Below are positions 16,636 through 25,581 of a DNA stretch of 34,567 nucleotides, piece by piece. Within the stretch, counting starts at the first letter, position 1, and every line of letters begins with the position of its first letter. The stretch is from contig NZ_BONI01000091.1 of assembly GCF_016862635.1 (NCBI RefSeq), positions 1 through 34,567 of the forward strand, written 5' to 3'. The notes beneath the pieces are model-generated. The model saw only the letters and a program-made list of their open reading frames with translations. It searched no databases and was not told the origin of the DNA. The stretch is from Catellatospora coxensis (GTDB lineage Bacteria > Actinomycetota > Actinomycetes > Mycobacteriales > Micromonosporaceae). A program made the translations under genes and the position numbers.

Positions 16636-18861
16636 GTGGCGCTGGCGCTGTATCGCAGGTACCGGCCTCGCACCTTCGCCGAGGTGATCGGCCAGGACCA
16701 TGTCACCGAGCCGCTCATCCAGGCGCTCAAGAGCGGTCGGCTGAACCACGCCTACCTCTTCTCCGGCCCCCGTGGCTGCGGCAAGACCTCCAGCGCGCGC
16801 ATCCTGGCCCGCTCGCTGAACTGCGCCCAGGGCCCGACCCCGGAGCCGTGCGGCGAGTGCGAGTCGTGCAAGGCGCTGGCGCCCGACGGCGCGGGCTCGA
16901 TCGACGTGATCGAGATCGACGCGGCCAGCCACGGCGGCGTCGACGACGCCCGGGAGCTGCGCGAGCGCGCGTTCTTCGCGCCCGCGATCAGCCGCTACAA
17001 GATCTACATCATCGACGAGGCGCACATGGTCTCGTCGGCCGGCTTCAACGCGCTGCTGAAGCTTGTCGAGGAGCCGCCGGACTACGTCAAGTTCATCTTC
17101 GCCACCACCGAGCCGGAGAAGGTGCTCGGCACCATCCGCTCGCGCACCCACCACTACCCGTTCCGCCTCATCCCGCCGAGCGCGCTCCGGCCGTACCTGG
17201 AGCAGCTCTGCCAGCTCGAAGGCGTCGCGGTGGAGCCGCTGGTGCTGCCGCTGGTGGTGCGGGCGGGCGGCGGTTCGGCCCGGGACAGCCTCTCCGTGCT
17301 CGACCAGCTCATCGCGGGCTCCGGCCCCGACGGGGTGAGCTACGCGCGGGCGGTCGCGCTGCTCGGGGTCACCGACAACGCGCTGATCGACGAGATGGTC
17401 GACGCGCTGGCCGCGGGCGACGGCGCGGCCGCGTTCGGGGCCATCGACCGGGTCGCCGAAGCGGGCCACGACTCCCGCCGATACGCCAACGACCTGCTGG
17501 AACGGCTCCGCGACCTGATCATCCTGCGGCAGGTGCCGGACGCCGCCGCCAAGGGCCTGATCGACGTGCCGGAGGAGCAGCTCGCGCGCATGCAGGCGCA
17601 GGCGACCCAGCTCGGTGCGGCGACCCTGTCCCGCTGCGCGGACATCGTGGCCAACGGCCTGGTGGAGATGCGCGGCGCGACCTCGCCGCGGCTGCTGCTC
17701 GAACTGATCGCGGCCCGCATGCTGCTGCCCGCCGCCGACGAGTCCGGCGCCGCCCTGCTCCAGCGCCTGGAGCGGCTGGAGACCGGCTTCGTGCCCGGCG
17801 CGGTCGCCCGATCGGCCGGCGACGCCCCGGCCCGGTCCCAGGCCGACGCCGGTCAGGCCGCGCGGGACACCGGTCCCGCCCAGCGGGCCGACGCCGCGCC
17901 GAGCACCGCCGCGCCCGCCGTCACCGGCCGCGAAGCCGCTCGGGCCGCGGCGGCCAGTGCCGCCGCCGGACACGACCGGGCGGGCGCCGGCCGCGAAGCC
18001 GCTCGGGCCGCCGCGCCCGAGAATCCCGGCCCGGCCCCGCAGCCCGGGGCGGTCCAGGCCGACGGCGGCCCGGTCCGGCAGGCCGGGGCAGCCCAGCCCG
18101 CCGGTGTGGTCCGCCAGGCGGCCGACTCCTGGGCCTCGGCCGAGCCGGCCCGCGCGCCCGAGTCCGCAGCTCCCGCGCAGGCCGCCCGGACGCCCGCACC
18201 CGCCGCGGCGAGCGCCCCGGCAGCCGGGGTCGACGATGCCGCCGCGGTGCGCCGGTCCTGGGACGAGATCGTGCGTATGGTCGGCCGCAGCAGCAAGAAG
18301 GCGGCGGCGTTCGCCCGCGAGGCGGTCGTGCGCGACATCGACGGCAACACGCTGGTGCTGCTGTTCAAGCACAAGATCCACGCGAACGGGGTGGAGAACG
18401 ACCCCGCGCCGCTGATGCAGGCGGTGCACCAGGTGCTCGGCGGCAAGTGGCAGCTGCGCTGCGAGGTCGGCGGGGATCCCCGTGCCGCGTCGCGCGCCGC
18501 CGCCGTCGCCCCGGCCTCCGCGCCGCCCCGCAGCGCGCCGCAGAAGGCCGCCGCCCCGTCCCGCGCGCCCGCCCCCGCGGCAGACGACTGGCCGACCCCG
18601 GCCCGCGTGGGCGGTGCCGCCCCGGCCGCGCCCGCGCAGCAGACGGCCCGCCGCGCGCCGGTCGTCGACGACGGCCCCCCGCTGGAAGAGCCGCCGTACG
18701 ACCCCGAGTACGACGGCCCGCCGACGCGCACCATCGAGGGCTTCGACCCCGGCGACGAGCCGACCGACGAGATCGTCGACGCCGCCGTCGCCCGGCAGAC
18801 CACCGAGCAGGCCGCCGTCGACTCCCTCCGCCGCAGCTTCAACCTCGAAAAACTCGACTGA
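16636..18861 (+). CDS. dnaX: DNA polymerase III subunits gamma/tau
   Basis: The clamp-loader ATPase that opens the beta sliding clamp and, through tau, links it to the polymerase. The 741-residue protein shows GPRGCGKT (44-51), zinc ligands Cys63, 72, 75 and 78, the Walker B DEAH at 127-130, and the arginine-finger segment TIRSR at 166-170. A helical collar reaches about residue 370. A long Ala/Pro/Gly-rich linker follows, then a folded tau segment (about 535-615, SWDEIVRMVGRSSKKAAAFA) and a low-complexity acidic tail. GTG at 16636 has AGGAGGTG eight bases upstream. I saw no A-rich slippery site for a separate gamma form. It is plus strand and apart from ybaB-recR, unlike in M. tuberculosis. 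Confidence 0.97.
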   Translation: MALALYRRYRPRTFAEVIGQDHVTEPLIQALKSGRLNHAYLFSGPRGCGKTSSARILARSLNCAQGPTPEPCGECESCKALAPDGAGSIDVIEIDAASHGGVDDARELRERAFFAPAISRYKIYIIDEAHMVSSAGFNALLKLVEEPPDYVKFIFATTEPEKVLGTIRSRTHHYPFRLIPPSALRPYLEQLCQLEGVAVEPLVLPLVVRAGGGSARDSLSVLDQLIAGSGPDGVSYARAVALLGVTDNALIDEMVDALAAGDGAAAFGAIDRVAEAGHDSRRYANDLLERLRDLIILRQVPDAAAKGLIDVPEEQLARMQAQATQLGAATLSRCADIVANGLVEMRGATSPRLLLELIAARMLLPAADESGAALLQRLERLETGFVPGAVARSAGDAPARSQADAGQAARDTGPAQRADAAPSTAAPAVTGREAARAAAASAAAGHDRAGAGREAARAAAPENPGPAPQPGAVQADGGPVRQAGAAQPAGVVRQAADSWASAEPARAPESAAPAQAARTPAPAAASAPAAGVDDAAAVRRSWDEIVRMVGRSSKKAAAFAREAVVRDIDGNTLVLLFKHKIHANGVENDPAPLMQAVHQVLGGKWQLRCEVGGDPRAASRAAAVAPASAPPRSAPQKAAAPSRAPAPAADDWPTPARVGGAAPAAPAQQTARRAPVVDDGPPLEEPPYDPEYDGPPTRTIEGFDPGDEPTDEIVDAAVARQTTEQAAVDSLRRSFNLEKLD

Positions 18862-18890
18862 CCAGCCCCGCCTGACCGCCTCGCCGCGCA

Positions 18891-18968
18891 CCCCCTGCCG
18901 CAACTCTTGAAGAGTCGCGCCTTCACGCCGGCCGATGACCGCGACTCTTTAAGAGTTGCGGCAGGGGG
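18891..18968. repeat. 29-bp near-perfect inverted repeat between dnaX and dppF
   Basis: Bases 18891-18919 pair with 18940-18968 with only one G-T pair out of 29, around a 20-base loop. The inner part of each arm is itself nearly palindromic (CTCTTGAAGAG). It lies between two convergent genes and can terminate both. The length suggests a palindromic repeat element rather than a simple terminator. Confidence 0.85.
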
Positions 18969-19037
18969 GTGGGGGCGGGGGGTGCGGAGACGGCGAAGGC
19001 CCCGCGGTGTGTGCCGCGGGGCCTCGTCGTGGGTGGG

Positions 19038-20054
19038 TCAGCGCTTTTCGCCCAGGGCCATCGGGAAGTGGCAGGCGGCCAGGTGACCGGCGCTGTCGTC
19101 GCCGTGGCGGACCAGCGGCGGCGGTGTGGTGGCGCAGATGTCCTGCGCCTTCCAGCACCGGGTGCGGAAGCGGCAACCCGACGGCGGGTTGATCGGGCTG
19201 GGCACGTCGCCGGTGAGCAGGATGCGCTCCCGCTGGTCGCCCTGCCGCCGGCGCGGGTCGGGCACCGGCACCGCCGACAGCAGCGCGGCCGTGTACGGGT
19301 GCCGCGGCATCGTGTACAGCGACTCCCGGTCCGCGATCTCGACGATCTTGCCCAGGTACATCACCGCGACGCGGTCGGAGATGTGGCGCACCACCGACAG
19401 GTCGTGCGCGATCACGACGTAGGTCAGGCCGAGCTCGGTCTGCAGGTCCTCCAGCAGGTTGACCACCTGCGCCTGGATGGACACGTCCAGCGCCGACACC
19501 GGCTCGTCCGCGATGATCATCTTCGGCTTCAGGGCGAGCGTACGGGCGATGCCGATGCGCTGGCGCTGACCGCCGGAGAACTCGTGCGGGTAGCGGTTGT
19601 AGTGCTCGGGGTTGAGGCCGACCAGCTCCAGCAGCTTCTGCACCTCGCGCTTGACGCCGAGCTCGGTCTTCACGCCCTGGATCCGGAACGGCGCACCGAC
19701 GATGGCGCCCACCGTGTGCCGGGGGTTCAGCGACGAGTACGGGTCCTGGAAGATCATCTGCAGGTCGCGCCGGAACGGGCGGAGCCGCCCCTGCGACATG
19801 TGCGAGATGTCCCGGCCCTCGAACGTGATGCTGCCGCCGGTCGGCTCGATGAGCCTGGTCAGCAGCCGGCCGGTGGTCGTCTTGCCACAGCCCGACTCGC
19901 CGACCAGGCCGAGCGTCTCGCCCGGCAGCACGTCGAAGTCGAGCCCGTCCACGGCCTGCACCGCGCCGACCCTGCGGCGCAGCACGCCCTTGTGGATCGG
20001 GAAGTGCTTCTGCAGGCCGCGCACCGACAGCAGGGCGTTGTCCGAGTTGCTCAT
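19038..20054 (-). CDS. dppF: Peptide ABC transporter ATP-binding protein
   Basis: A cytoplasmic ATPase of the oligopeptide/dipeptide importer family, paired with the dppD product. In 338 residues it shows Walker [11 protein letters not shown]-loop [10 protein letters not shown], signature SGGQRQR, Walker B MIIADEP and the H-loop AHDLSVV. The C-terminal oligopeptide-type extension carries the usual Cys cluster ([11 protein letters not shown]). The ATG at 20054 overlaps the stop of a 23-codon ORF, and GAGGAGA precedes it. It is the last gene of the dpp operon and is followed by the 18891-18968 palindrome. The substrate (di- or oligopeptide, nickel, or other) cannot be told from this subunit. 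Confidence 0.95.
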   Translation of the reverse strand: MSNSDNALLSVRGLQKHFPIHKGVLRRRVGAVQAVDGLDFDVLPGETLGLVGESGCGKTTTGRLLTRLIEPTGGSITFEGRDISHMSQGRLRPFRRDLQMIFQDPYSSLNPRHTVGAIVGAPFRIQGVKTELGVKREVQKLLELVGLNPEHYNRYPHEFSGGQRQRIGIARTLALKPKMIIADEPVSALDVSIQAQVVNLLEDLQTELGLTYVVIAHDLSVVRHISDRVAVMYLGKIVEIADRESLYTMPRHPYTAALLSAVPVPDPRRRQGDQRERILLTGDVPSPINPPSGCRFRTRCWKAQDICATTPPPLVRHGDDSAGHLAACHFPMALGEKR

Positions 20055-20122
20055 GCCATCTCCTCGCTGCGCTCGTCGACGGCATCGACTGAAGACATGA
20101 TTCGCTCGCTCTGCTCGCTCAT
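20051..20122 (-). CDS. Linker micro-ORF between dppD and dppF (23 codons)
   Basis: ATG at 20122 overlaps the dppD stop as ATGA; the frame [17 protein letters not shown]... ends at TGA 20053-20051, which overlaps the dppF ATG, again as ATGA. Its start matches the micro-ORF at 13126 at 24 of 27 bases. Its end (GAGCGCAGCGAGGAGATGGCATGAGC) also repeats the sequence over the dppD stop with two differences, so the linker may have arisen by a short duplication. It probably passes ribosomes from dppD to dppF. Confidence 0.5.
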   Translation of the reverse strand: MSEQSERIMSSVDAVDERSEEMA

Positions 20123-21255
20123 GCCGTCTCCTCGCTGTGCTCTTCAGAGGCGGAGGGCAGGGCAGACATGTCCGCCACCGCGAGTCCGCCGGTGCCCTCC
20201 AGGGTCGGCTTGATCTCGTTGAGCCAGATCTGCTGACGCACGTGCGCGGGCATGTGGCAGCGCACCCGGTGGCCGCTGGTGCCGGTGAGCTGCAGCTCGG
20301 GCACGACCGTGTCGCTGGCGCCGTCGGTGCGCCCGTCGAAGGCGCAGCGCGGGTGGAAGGCGCAGCCGGACGGCACGTTGATCAGCGACGGCGGGGTGCC
20401 CTTGATGGGCAGCAGCCGCTCGGTGACCGGCTGGTCCAGGCGCGGCATCGAGCCGAGCAGACCCCAGGTGTACGGGTGCTCGGGATTCTCGAAGATCTCC
20501 GTGGCGGTGCCGTACTCGATGCACTTGCCGCCGTACATGACCAGCACGTCGTCGGCGAGTTCGGCGGTGACCCCCAGGTCGTGGGTGATGATGATCAGCG
20601 CGGAGTTGAACTCCTGCTGCAGGTCACGCATGAGGTCGAGGATCTGCGCCTGCACCGTCACGTCGAGCGCCGTGGTCGGCTCGTCGGCGATCAGCAGCTC
20701 CGGGTCGCAGGACAGCGCCATCGCGATCATCGCGCGCTGCCGCATACCGCCGGAGAACTGGTGCGGGTAGTCGTCGACGCGCCGGTCCGGCTGCGGGATG
20801 CCGACCCGGGCCAGCAGGTCGATCGCGTGCTTGCGGGCGACCTTCTTGGACACCTTGTGGTGCACCCGGTACGCCTCGATGATCTGGTCACCGACGGTGT
20901 AGTAGGGGTGCATCGCCGACAGCGGGTCCTGGAAGATCATCGCCATCCGCTTGCCGCGCAGCCCGCGCACGGTCTCCGGCGACGCGCCGACCAGTTCCTG
21001 GCCGTCCAGCCAGATCTCGCCGGACACCTTCGCGTTGCCGCGGTGGTAGATGCCGAGGATGCCCAGGCTGGACACCGACTTGCCGGAGCCCGACTCGCCC
21101 ACGATGCCGAGCGTCTTGCCCCGCTCCAGGGAGAAGGTCAGCCCGTCCACGGACTTGACCACGCCGTCGTCGGTCGGGAAGTGAATCTTCAGGTCGCGCA
21201 GTTCGAGGAACGACCGCGCAGTGGGATCCTGCCGAGGAGAGATCACAGTGTTCAT
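20119..21255 (-). CDS. dppD: Peptide ABC transporter ATP-binding protein
   Basis: Second ATPase of the importer, 378 residues. Walker [10 protein letters not shown]-loop [10 protein letters not shown], signature SGGMRQR, Walker B LLIADEP and H-loop THDLGVT are all intact, followed by the oligopeptide-type C-terminal extension with [11 protein letters not shown]-terminal tail of about 40 residues ends in [12 protein letters not shown] at 21255 overlaps the dppB stop by four bases, so the two are translationally coupled. A longer open frame extends upstream across dppB, but that is out of phase with the permease and not coding. Confidence 0.95.
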   Translation of the reverse strand: MNTVISPRQDPTARSFLELRDLKIHFPTDDGVVKSVDGLTFSLERGKTLGIVGESGSGKSVSSLGILGIYHRGNAKVSGEIWLDGQELVGASPETVRGLRGKRMAMIFQDPLSAMHPYYTVGDQIIEAYRVHHKVSKKVARKHAIDLLARVGIPQPDRRVDDYPHQFSGGMRQRAMIAMALSCDPELLIADEPTTALDVTVQAQILDLMRDLQQEFNSALIIITHDLGVTAELADDVLVMYGGKCIEYGTATEIFENPEHPYTWGLLGSMPRLDQPVTERLLPIKGTPPSLINVPSGCAFHPRCAFDGRTDGASDTVVPELQLTGTSGHRVRCHMPAHVRQQIWLNEIKPTLEGTGGLAVADMSALPSASEEHSEETA

Positions 21256-22265
21256 GACAGCCTCACCCGCGGGTCGACCACCGCGTAGAGCATATCGACG
21301 ATCAGGTTGGCGACGACGACGAAGAACGCCGCGAACATCGTCACGCCCATGATCTGGGGGAAGTCCTGCTTGTTGATGGCGTCGATGGCGAAGTAGCCGA
21401 GGCCCTTGAGCCCGAACGTGCTCTCCGTGAGGATCGCGCCGCCGAGCAGCAGGCCGACGTCGAGGCCGAAGATCGTGATGATGGGGGTAAGCGCGGCGCG
21501 CAGGCCGTGCTTGGTGACCACCACCCGCTCGTGCAGACCCTTGGCCCGCGCGGTGCGGATGAAGTCCTCGCCCATCGTGTCGAGCATGCCGGCCCGGGTG
21601 AACCGGGCGTAGGCGGCCGCGTTCAGCATCGCCAGCGTGATCCAGGGCAGGATCAGGCTGTACGCCCACTCGCCCGGATCGTCGGTGAAGTTGACGTAGG
21701 TGCCGCCGGGCGCGGTCAGGTCGAACTGGTAGCTGAAGAAGTAGAGGAACATCAGGCCGGTGAAGTACGGCGGCAGGGACACACCCGCCAGCGCGCCCGT
21801 CATCGCGGCCCGGTCGAAGAAGCTGCCCTTGCGCAGCGCGCTCAGCACGCCGACCGCGACACCGGTGAGCAGCCAGAGGATCGACGCACCGACGGTCAGC
21901 GAGACGGTGACCGGAAGCCGGTCCACCAGGTCGTCCCAGACCGCGTGGTTGGTGCGGAAGGAGTAGCCGAAGCAGGGGGCGGCGCAGTGTTCGATGCCGG
22001 TGCCGTAGTCGTAGTCGGTGCCGACGAAGACAGCCTTGATCCAGTTCCAGTACTGCAGCCAGAGCGGGTCGTAGAAGCCCAGCTTCTCGGCGAACACCTG
22101 CTGGGCGTGCGCGTCGGCGGTCCGGCTGAGGTATCGCGCGGCGAAAGTCTCGGGCGTGGCGCCGGCGAGGCGGGGCAGCCCGAAGAAGATCAGGAATGTC
22201 GAGATGCTGACCACGAAGAGCATCAGCGCCGCGCCGATGGTCCGGCGGATGAAGAAAGTGACCAC
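21252..22265 (-). CDS. dppB: Peptide ABC transporter permease (DppB type)
   Basis: An inner membrane permease of 337 residues with about six hydrophobic segments, beginning FFIRRTIGAALMLFVVSISTFLIFF. The EAA loop that contacts the ATPases reads EDFIRTARAKGLHERVVVTKHGLRAAL. A long extracytoplasmic loop after helix 1 (about residues 30-110) carries two cysteines. The start is GTG at 22265, with no good ribosome binding site seen; translation may depend on upstream ribosomes or the start may differ slightly. It follows dppA after a 111-base gap containing a strong hairpin. Confidence 0.93.
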   Translation of the reverse strand: MVTFFIRRTIGAALMLFVVSISTFLIFFGLPRLAGATPETFAARYLSRTADAHAQQVFAEKLGFYDPLWLQYWNWIKAVFVGTDYDYGTGIEHCAAPCFGYSFRTNHAVWDDLVDRLPVTVSLTVGASILWLLTGVAVGVLSALRKGSFFDRAAMTGALAGVSLPPYFTGLMFLYFFSYQFDLTAPGGTYVNFTDDPGEWAYSLILPWITLAMLNAAAYARFTRAGMLDTMGEDFIRTARAKGLHERVVVTKHGLRAALTPIITIFGLDVGLLLGGAILTESTFGLKGLGYFAIDAINKQDFPQIMGVTMFAAFFVVVANLIVDMLYAVVDPRVRLS

Positions 22266-22280
22266 GATTTCGGCTTGGGC

Positions 22281-22318
22281 GGCCGGTCCGGCCGGGCGTG
22301 AACCCGACCGGACCGGCC
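22281..22318. terminator. Hairpin between dppA and dppB
   Basis: GGCCGGTCCGG (22281-22291) pairs with 22308-22318, and after one mismatch 22293-22296 pair with 22303-22306. It directly follows the dppA gene inside the operon. Such hairpins often act as partial terminators or 3' stabilisers that keep the binding protein in excess over the permease. Confidence 0.6.
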
Positions 22319-22376
22319 ACCCTGCGCCTTCACCTACCTTTGGTAATTGCCAGGTGGGTTGGAGCAGGTGTGCTGC

Positions 22377-24134
22377 TTACTGCGCCACACCCATGGAGAG
22401 GTAGTCGTACTGACCGAACGCCTCGTTGACGAACACGTTGGTCACGCCCTTGCCACGCAGCGTCAGAGCCTTGGCCCAGACACCCGGCAGGATGACCGCC
22501 TCCTCCATGACGCGCTTGTCGATCTGCGCCCAGAGCGCTTCGCGCTTCTTGACGTCGGTCTCGGCCAGCGCCTGGTCGATCATCTGGTCGACCTCGGGGA
22601 TCATGACGGAGAGGTTGGACGAGCCGCCCGAGTCACGGATGACCCGGCTGTCCACGATCTGCGACAGGAAGCCGTAGCCGTCGTTCCAGTCCGCGCCCCA
22701 GCCGTTGACCATCAGGCCCAGGCCGGTGGACGGGCTGTTGCGGTAGGACGGCTTGCCGGCGTACAGCGAGAAGTAGTCGCCGACCGGGAAGCCCTTCAGG
22801 GTGACCTTGATGCCCACGCGGGCCAGCGCCTGCTGGAACGCCTCGGCGGTCGCCTTCTCCTTGGGACGCTCGGCCCGGAAGCCCATCGTCACCTCGAAGC
22901 CGTCCTTCTTGCCGCACGCCTCGAGCGAGGCCTTGGCCTTGTCGAGGTCACCCTTGTTGTCCGCACCCGCCGGGTAGACGTTGGTCGGCGCGTAGCCCGG
23001 GATCTGCGGCGGCATGATGCTGGTCGCGATCTGGCCACCCGCGAACTCGCCACCGAAGGCGGCCTGGTACGAGGTGCGGTCCATCGCGTACATGACAGCC
23101 TCGCGGCACTCCTTCTTGTCGAAGGGAGCGACCTTGGGGTTGATCGAGGTGTACCAGAGGCGGGCGACCGACGGGTTGTCGGCGTACGCCTTCTTGTCGG
23201 CGTCCTGCAGCACCTTCGGCAGCGCGGCCGGCTGCACACCGGTGCCCGCGATGTCGACGTGCAGGTCACCCGAGATCAGCTGGTTGTCGATGTCGTCGGC
23301 GTTCAGGCCGATCTTGACGTCGTACGCGTCCGGCAGAGCCTTGCGGTTCGGGTCGGTCGCCTTGTCCCAGTTCGGGTTGCGCTTGAGCGTGAAGCCCTTG
23401 CCCGCCTCGTACTTGTCGAACATGTACGGGCCGGAGGCGACGACGTGCTCCTTGTACTTCACACCGGTGTCCTTCGCGGCCGGCACCGGCACGGTGGCCG
23501 GCAGCATCGCGAAGTAGTCGAAGCCGCCGAAGGCCTGCTTCAGGTGGAAGACGATGGTCTGGTCGTCCGGGGTCTCGATCGCCTTGGTGTCGGCGGCCTT
23601 GTCCTTGAACGGGCCCTTGTAGTCGGCCTCGAGCGCCAGGAAGTCGTTGAAGTAGGTGTAGCCGTTGACCAGCACCTCCTTGTCCATCGACCGCATGACC
23701 GCGTACTTCACGTCCTTGGACGTGATCGGGGTGCCGTCCTCGAACTTGACACCGGCACGCAGCTTGTACGTCCAGGTCTTGCCGCCGTCGCTGGGCTGGC
23801 CCAGGCTGTCGGCGAGGTCCGGGACGAGCTCGCCGCTGGCGGAACCCGGAGCCGGCTTGAACATGACCAGCGAGCGGCCGTAGAGGCGCAGCAGGTTCCA
23901 GGAGAGGCCGTAGTAGGTGTCGCCGGGGTCGACCGAGTCCCAGTCCGACGAGATGGCCATCTTGAGCGTGCCACCCGGCTTGTCAGACGGGTTGAACACC
24001 GAGGTCAGCGCGGCGTTGAACTCCGGCTTCACCTCATTGGTCTTCGGAGTTTCCTCACCGGAGCCGCAAGCTGCGGTCACCGCGAGTGCGAAGACGGCCG
24101 AGGCCGCCGCCAGCACCCTTCCCTTGTTTCTCAC
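22377..24134 (-). CDS. dppA: Peptide ABC transporter solute-binding lipoprotein
   Basis: Extracellular binding protein of the SBP_bac_5 family, 585 residues. The signal peptide ends in VTAAC at a lipobox. Landmarks are DWDSVDPGDTYYGLSWNLLRLYGRSL, the signature WTYKLRAGVKFEDGTPITSKDVKYAVMRS and VASGPYMFDKYEAGKGFTLKRNPNWD. GTG at 24134 has AGGGAGGAAG upstream, the strongest binding site of the operon, which fits high expression. It lies between dppC and dppB and is bordered by hairpins on both sides. Ligand likely a peptide; not determinable here. Confidence 0.95.
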   Translation of the reverse strand: MRNKGRVLAAASAVFALAVTAACGSGEETPKTNEVKPEFNAALTSVFNPSDKPGGTLKMAISSDWDSVDPGDTYYGLSWNLLRLYGRSLVMFKPAPGSASGELVPDLADSLGQPSDGGKTWTYKLRAGVKFEDGTPITSKDVKYAVMRSMDKEVLVNGYTYFNDFLALEADYKGPFKDKAADTKAIETPDDQTIVFHLKQAFGGFDYFAMLPATVPVPAAKDTGVKYKEHVVASGPYMFDKYEAGKGFTLKRNPNWDKATDPNRKALPDAYDVKIGLNADDIDNQLISGDLHVDIAGTGVQPAALPKVLQDADKKAYADNPSVARLWYTSINPKVAPFDKKECREAVMYAMDRTSYQAAFGGEFAGGQIATSIMPPQIPGYAPTNVYPAGADNKGDLDKAKASLEACGKKDGFEVTMGFRAERPKEKATAEAFQQALARVGIKVTLKGFPVGDYFSLYAGKPSYRNSPSTGLGLMVNGWGADWNDGYGFLSQIVDSRVIRDSGGSSNLSVMIPEVDQMIDQALAETDVKKREALWAQIDKRVMEEAVILPGVWAKALTLRGKGVTNVFVNEAFGQYDYLSMGVAQ

Positions 24135-24155
24135 TAACTTCCTCCCTGGGGGGAA

Positions 24156-24174
24156 CGGTTCGTTTCTCGAACCG
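24156..24174. promoter_or_regulatory. Hairpin between dppC and dppA
   Basis: CGGTTCG (24156-24162) pairs with CGAACCG (24168-24174) around a five-base loop. It lies about 20 bases before the dppA ribosome binding site. It could be an mRNA processing or stability element, or an operator for a separate dppA promoter. Confidence 0.45.
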
Positions 24175-24203
24175 CGCTGTGGGTGGTGTTGCGTTGGCTC
24201 GGG

Positions 24204-25214
24204 TCAGCGCTTGCTCTTGGGATCGAGCGCGTCGCGGAGTCCGTCGCCGAAGAGGTTGAAGGCCAGCACGGTGATGAAGATCGCCATGCCGGGGAAGAAC
24301 ATGAAGTGGACCACCGAGTTGCGCGCCGCGTCGGCGAGCAGGCCGCCCCAGGTGACGCCGGGCTCCCCGACGACCTGGCGCTGCACGCCGACGCCGAGGA
24401 AGGACAGCGCGGCCTCGAACAGGATGTTCGTGGGGATGAGCAGGGTGGCGTACACCAGGATGGGCGCCACCAGGTTCGGCAGCATCTCCTTGACGATGAT
24501 GTACGGCCCGCGGGCGCCCAGGCTGCGGGCGGCGTCGACGAACTCGCGCTCACGCAGCGACAGCGTCTGCCCGCGCACGATCCGGGCGATGTACGGCCAG
24601 TTGAAGAAGCCGATGATGAAGATCAGCAGGGCGATGCGCAGCGAGTTGCCGGACAGCCCGAACGCCCTGTCGGGCAGCACGCCGACCAGCGCGATCGCGA
24701 ACAGCAGCAGCGGGAACGCCAGGAAGACGTTCATCAGGAAGCTGATGACGGTGTCCACGATGCCGCCGAAGAAGCCCGCGATCACGCCGAGGGTGGAGCC
24801 GATGAGCACCGACACCAGGGTGGCGAGGAAGGCGATCAGCAGCGACACCCGGGCGCCGTAGACGACCTCGCTGAACAGGTCACGGCCGTTCTGCGGCTCC
24901 AGCCCGAACAGGAAGTCGCCACTCATCCCGCTGTTCTCGAAGAACAGGAAGTCGCCGCGGGGCAGGCCGCCCAGTTCCGCCGCGAGCAGGTCGGCGTCCT
25001 GGTGGAACTCGTTCGGGGGGTGGCCGAACCAGCTCACGATCAGCGGAGCGAAGACCGCCATCAGGATCAGCAGGATCACCACCACGCCGCCGGCCATGGC
25101 CGCCTTGTCGCGCTTGAGGCGCGTCCAGGCGATGCGGCCGAGGGAGCGTCCCTCGATCGCCTTCGCGGGCGCCTTGGTCGCCTCGGGGGCCGAGGTTTCG
25201 GTTCGCGTGGCCAT
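24204..25214 (-). CDS. dppC: Peptide ABC transporter permease (DppC type)
   Basis: Second inner membrane permease, 336 residues with about six hydrophobic segments. A cytoplasmic N-terminus precedes helix 1 (MAGGVVVILLILMAVFAPLIVSWFG). The EAA loop reads EFVDAARSLGARGPYIIVKEMLPNL. The extracytoplasmic loop after helix 1 is long, with FLFGLEPQNGRDLFSEVVYGAR, typical for DppC. ATG at 25214 has AGGGAGG about ten bases upstream. It is the first gene of the operon, which is unusual: in most dpp/opp operons the binding protein comes first and the two permease genes are adjacent. Confidence 0.94.
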   Translation of the reverse strand: MATRTETSAPEATKAPAKAIEGRSLGRIAWTRLKRDKAAMAGGVVVILLILMAVFAPLIVSWFGHPPNEFHQDADLLAAELGGLPRGDFLFFENSGMSGDFLFGLEPQNGRDLFSEVVYGARVSLLIAFLATLVSVLIGSTLGVIAGFFGGIVDTVISFLMNVFLAFPLLLFAIALVGVLPDRAFGLSGNSLRIALLIFIIGFFNWPYIARIVRGQTLSLREREFVDAARSLGARGPYIIVKEMLPNLVAPILVYATLLIPTNILFEAALSFLGVGVQRQVVGEPGVTWGGLLADAARNSVVHFMFFPGMAIFITVLAFNLFGDGLRDALDPKSKR

Positions 25215-25383
25215 ATACCGGCTGCCTCCCTGCGGAGGCGACGACGTCGCACCGGTCTGCCCGGACGGGCGGGGGGCGGTGCGCCGCGCGCGACATCCGC
25301 TCGGTTGTTACCTGCGTGATTCGCGCCGCCCGACCCTCTGTCCACCGTGGGGGCGGTCGGATGACAGGGCGACAGCGGTGGAG

Positions 25384-25466
25384 TGTGGTGCACGCCACCG
25401 CATGATCAGAGCATTCTTCGCAAGTTCGTCCGGCGTCAAGTTCACAGGGTGCCTGTAACCAAGTTC
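25384..25466 (-). promoter_or_regulatory. Regulatory region upstream of the dpp operon
   Basis: The 25215-25581 gap between dppC and recR is locally AT-richer than its surroundings. On the minus strand GAACTTG occurs three times (25466-25460, 25443-25437, 25427-25421). TTGACG at 25439-25434 could be a -35, with a poor -10 near 25418-25411. ACAGG-CAC-CCTGT forms a small palindrome at 25444-25456. TGTG-N8-CACC at 25384-25399 resembles a CRP/GlxR site. Together this looks like the operon promoter; no element is proven. Confidence 0.4.
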
Positions 25467-25581
25467 AGGCCGGTCCGTGATGAGGGCGTTATAAAAAACG
25501 GACGCCAGGTGCGTAGAAAATCGCAGGTAAAAGCCAAGAAGATATCGGGCTATGCGAATCTTTGCGGGAATGGGAGCCCTC

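Noticed and set aside
18290-18310. Slippery site for a gamma-form frameshift in dnaX
   Set aside because: The nearest run is AAGAAGG, without an A6-type heptamer or following stem-loop of note.
22347-24137. 596-codon plus-strand frame opposite dppA
   Set aside because: Antisense shadow of a well-supported solute-binding protein.
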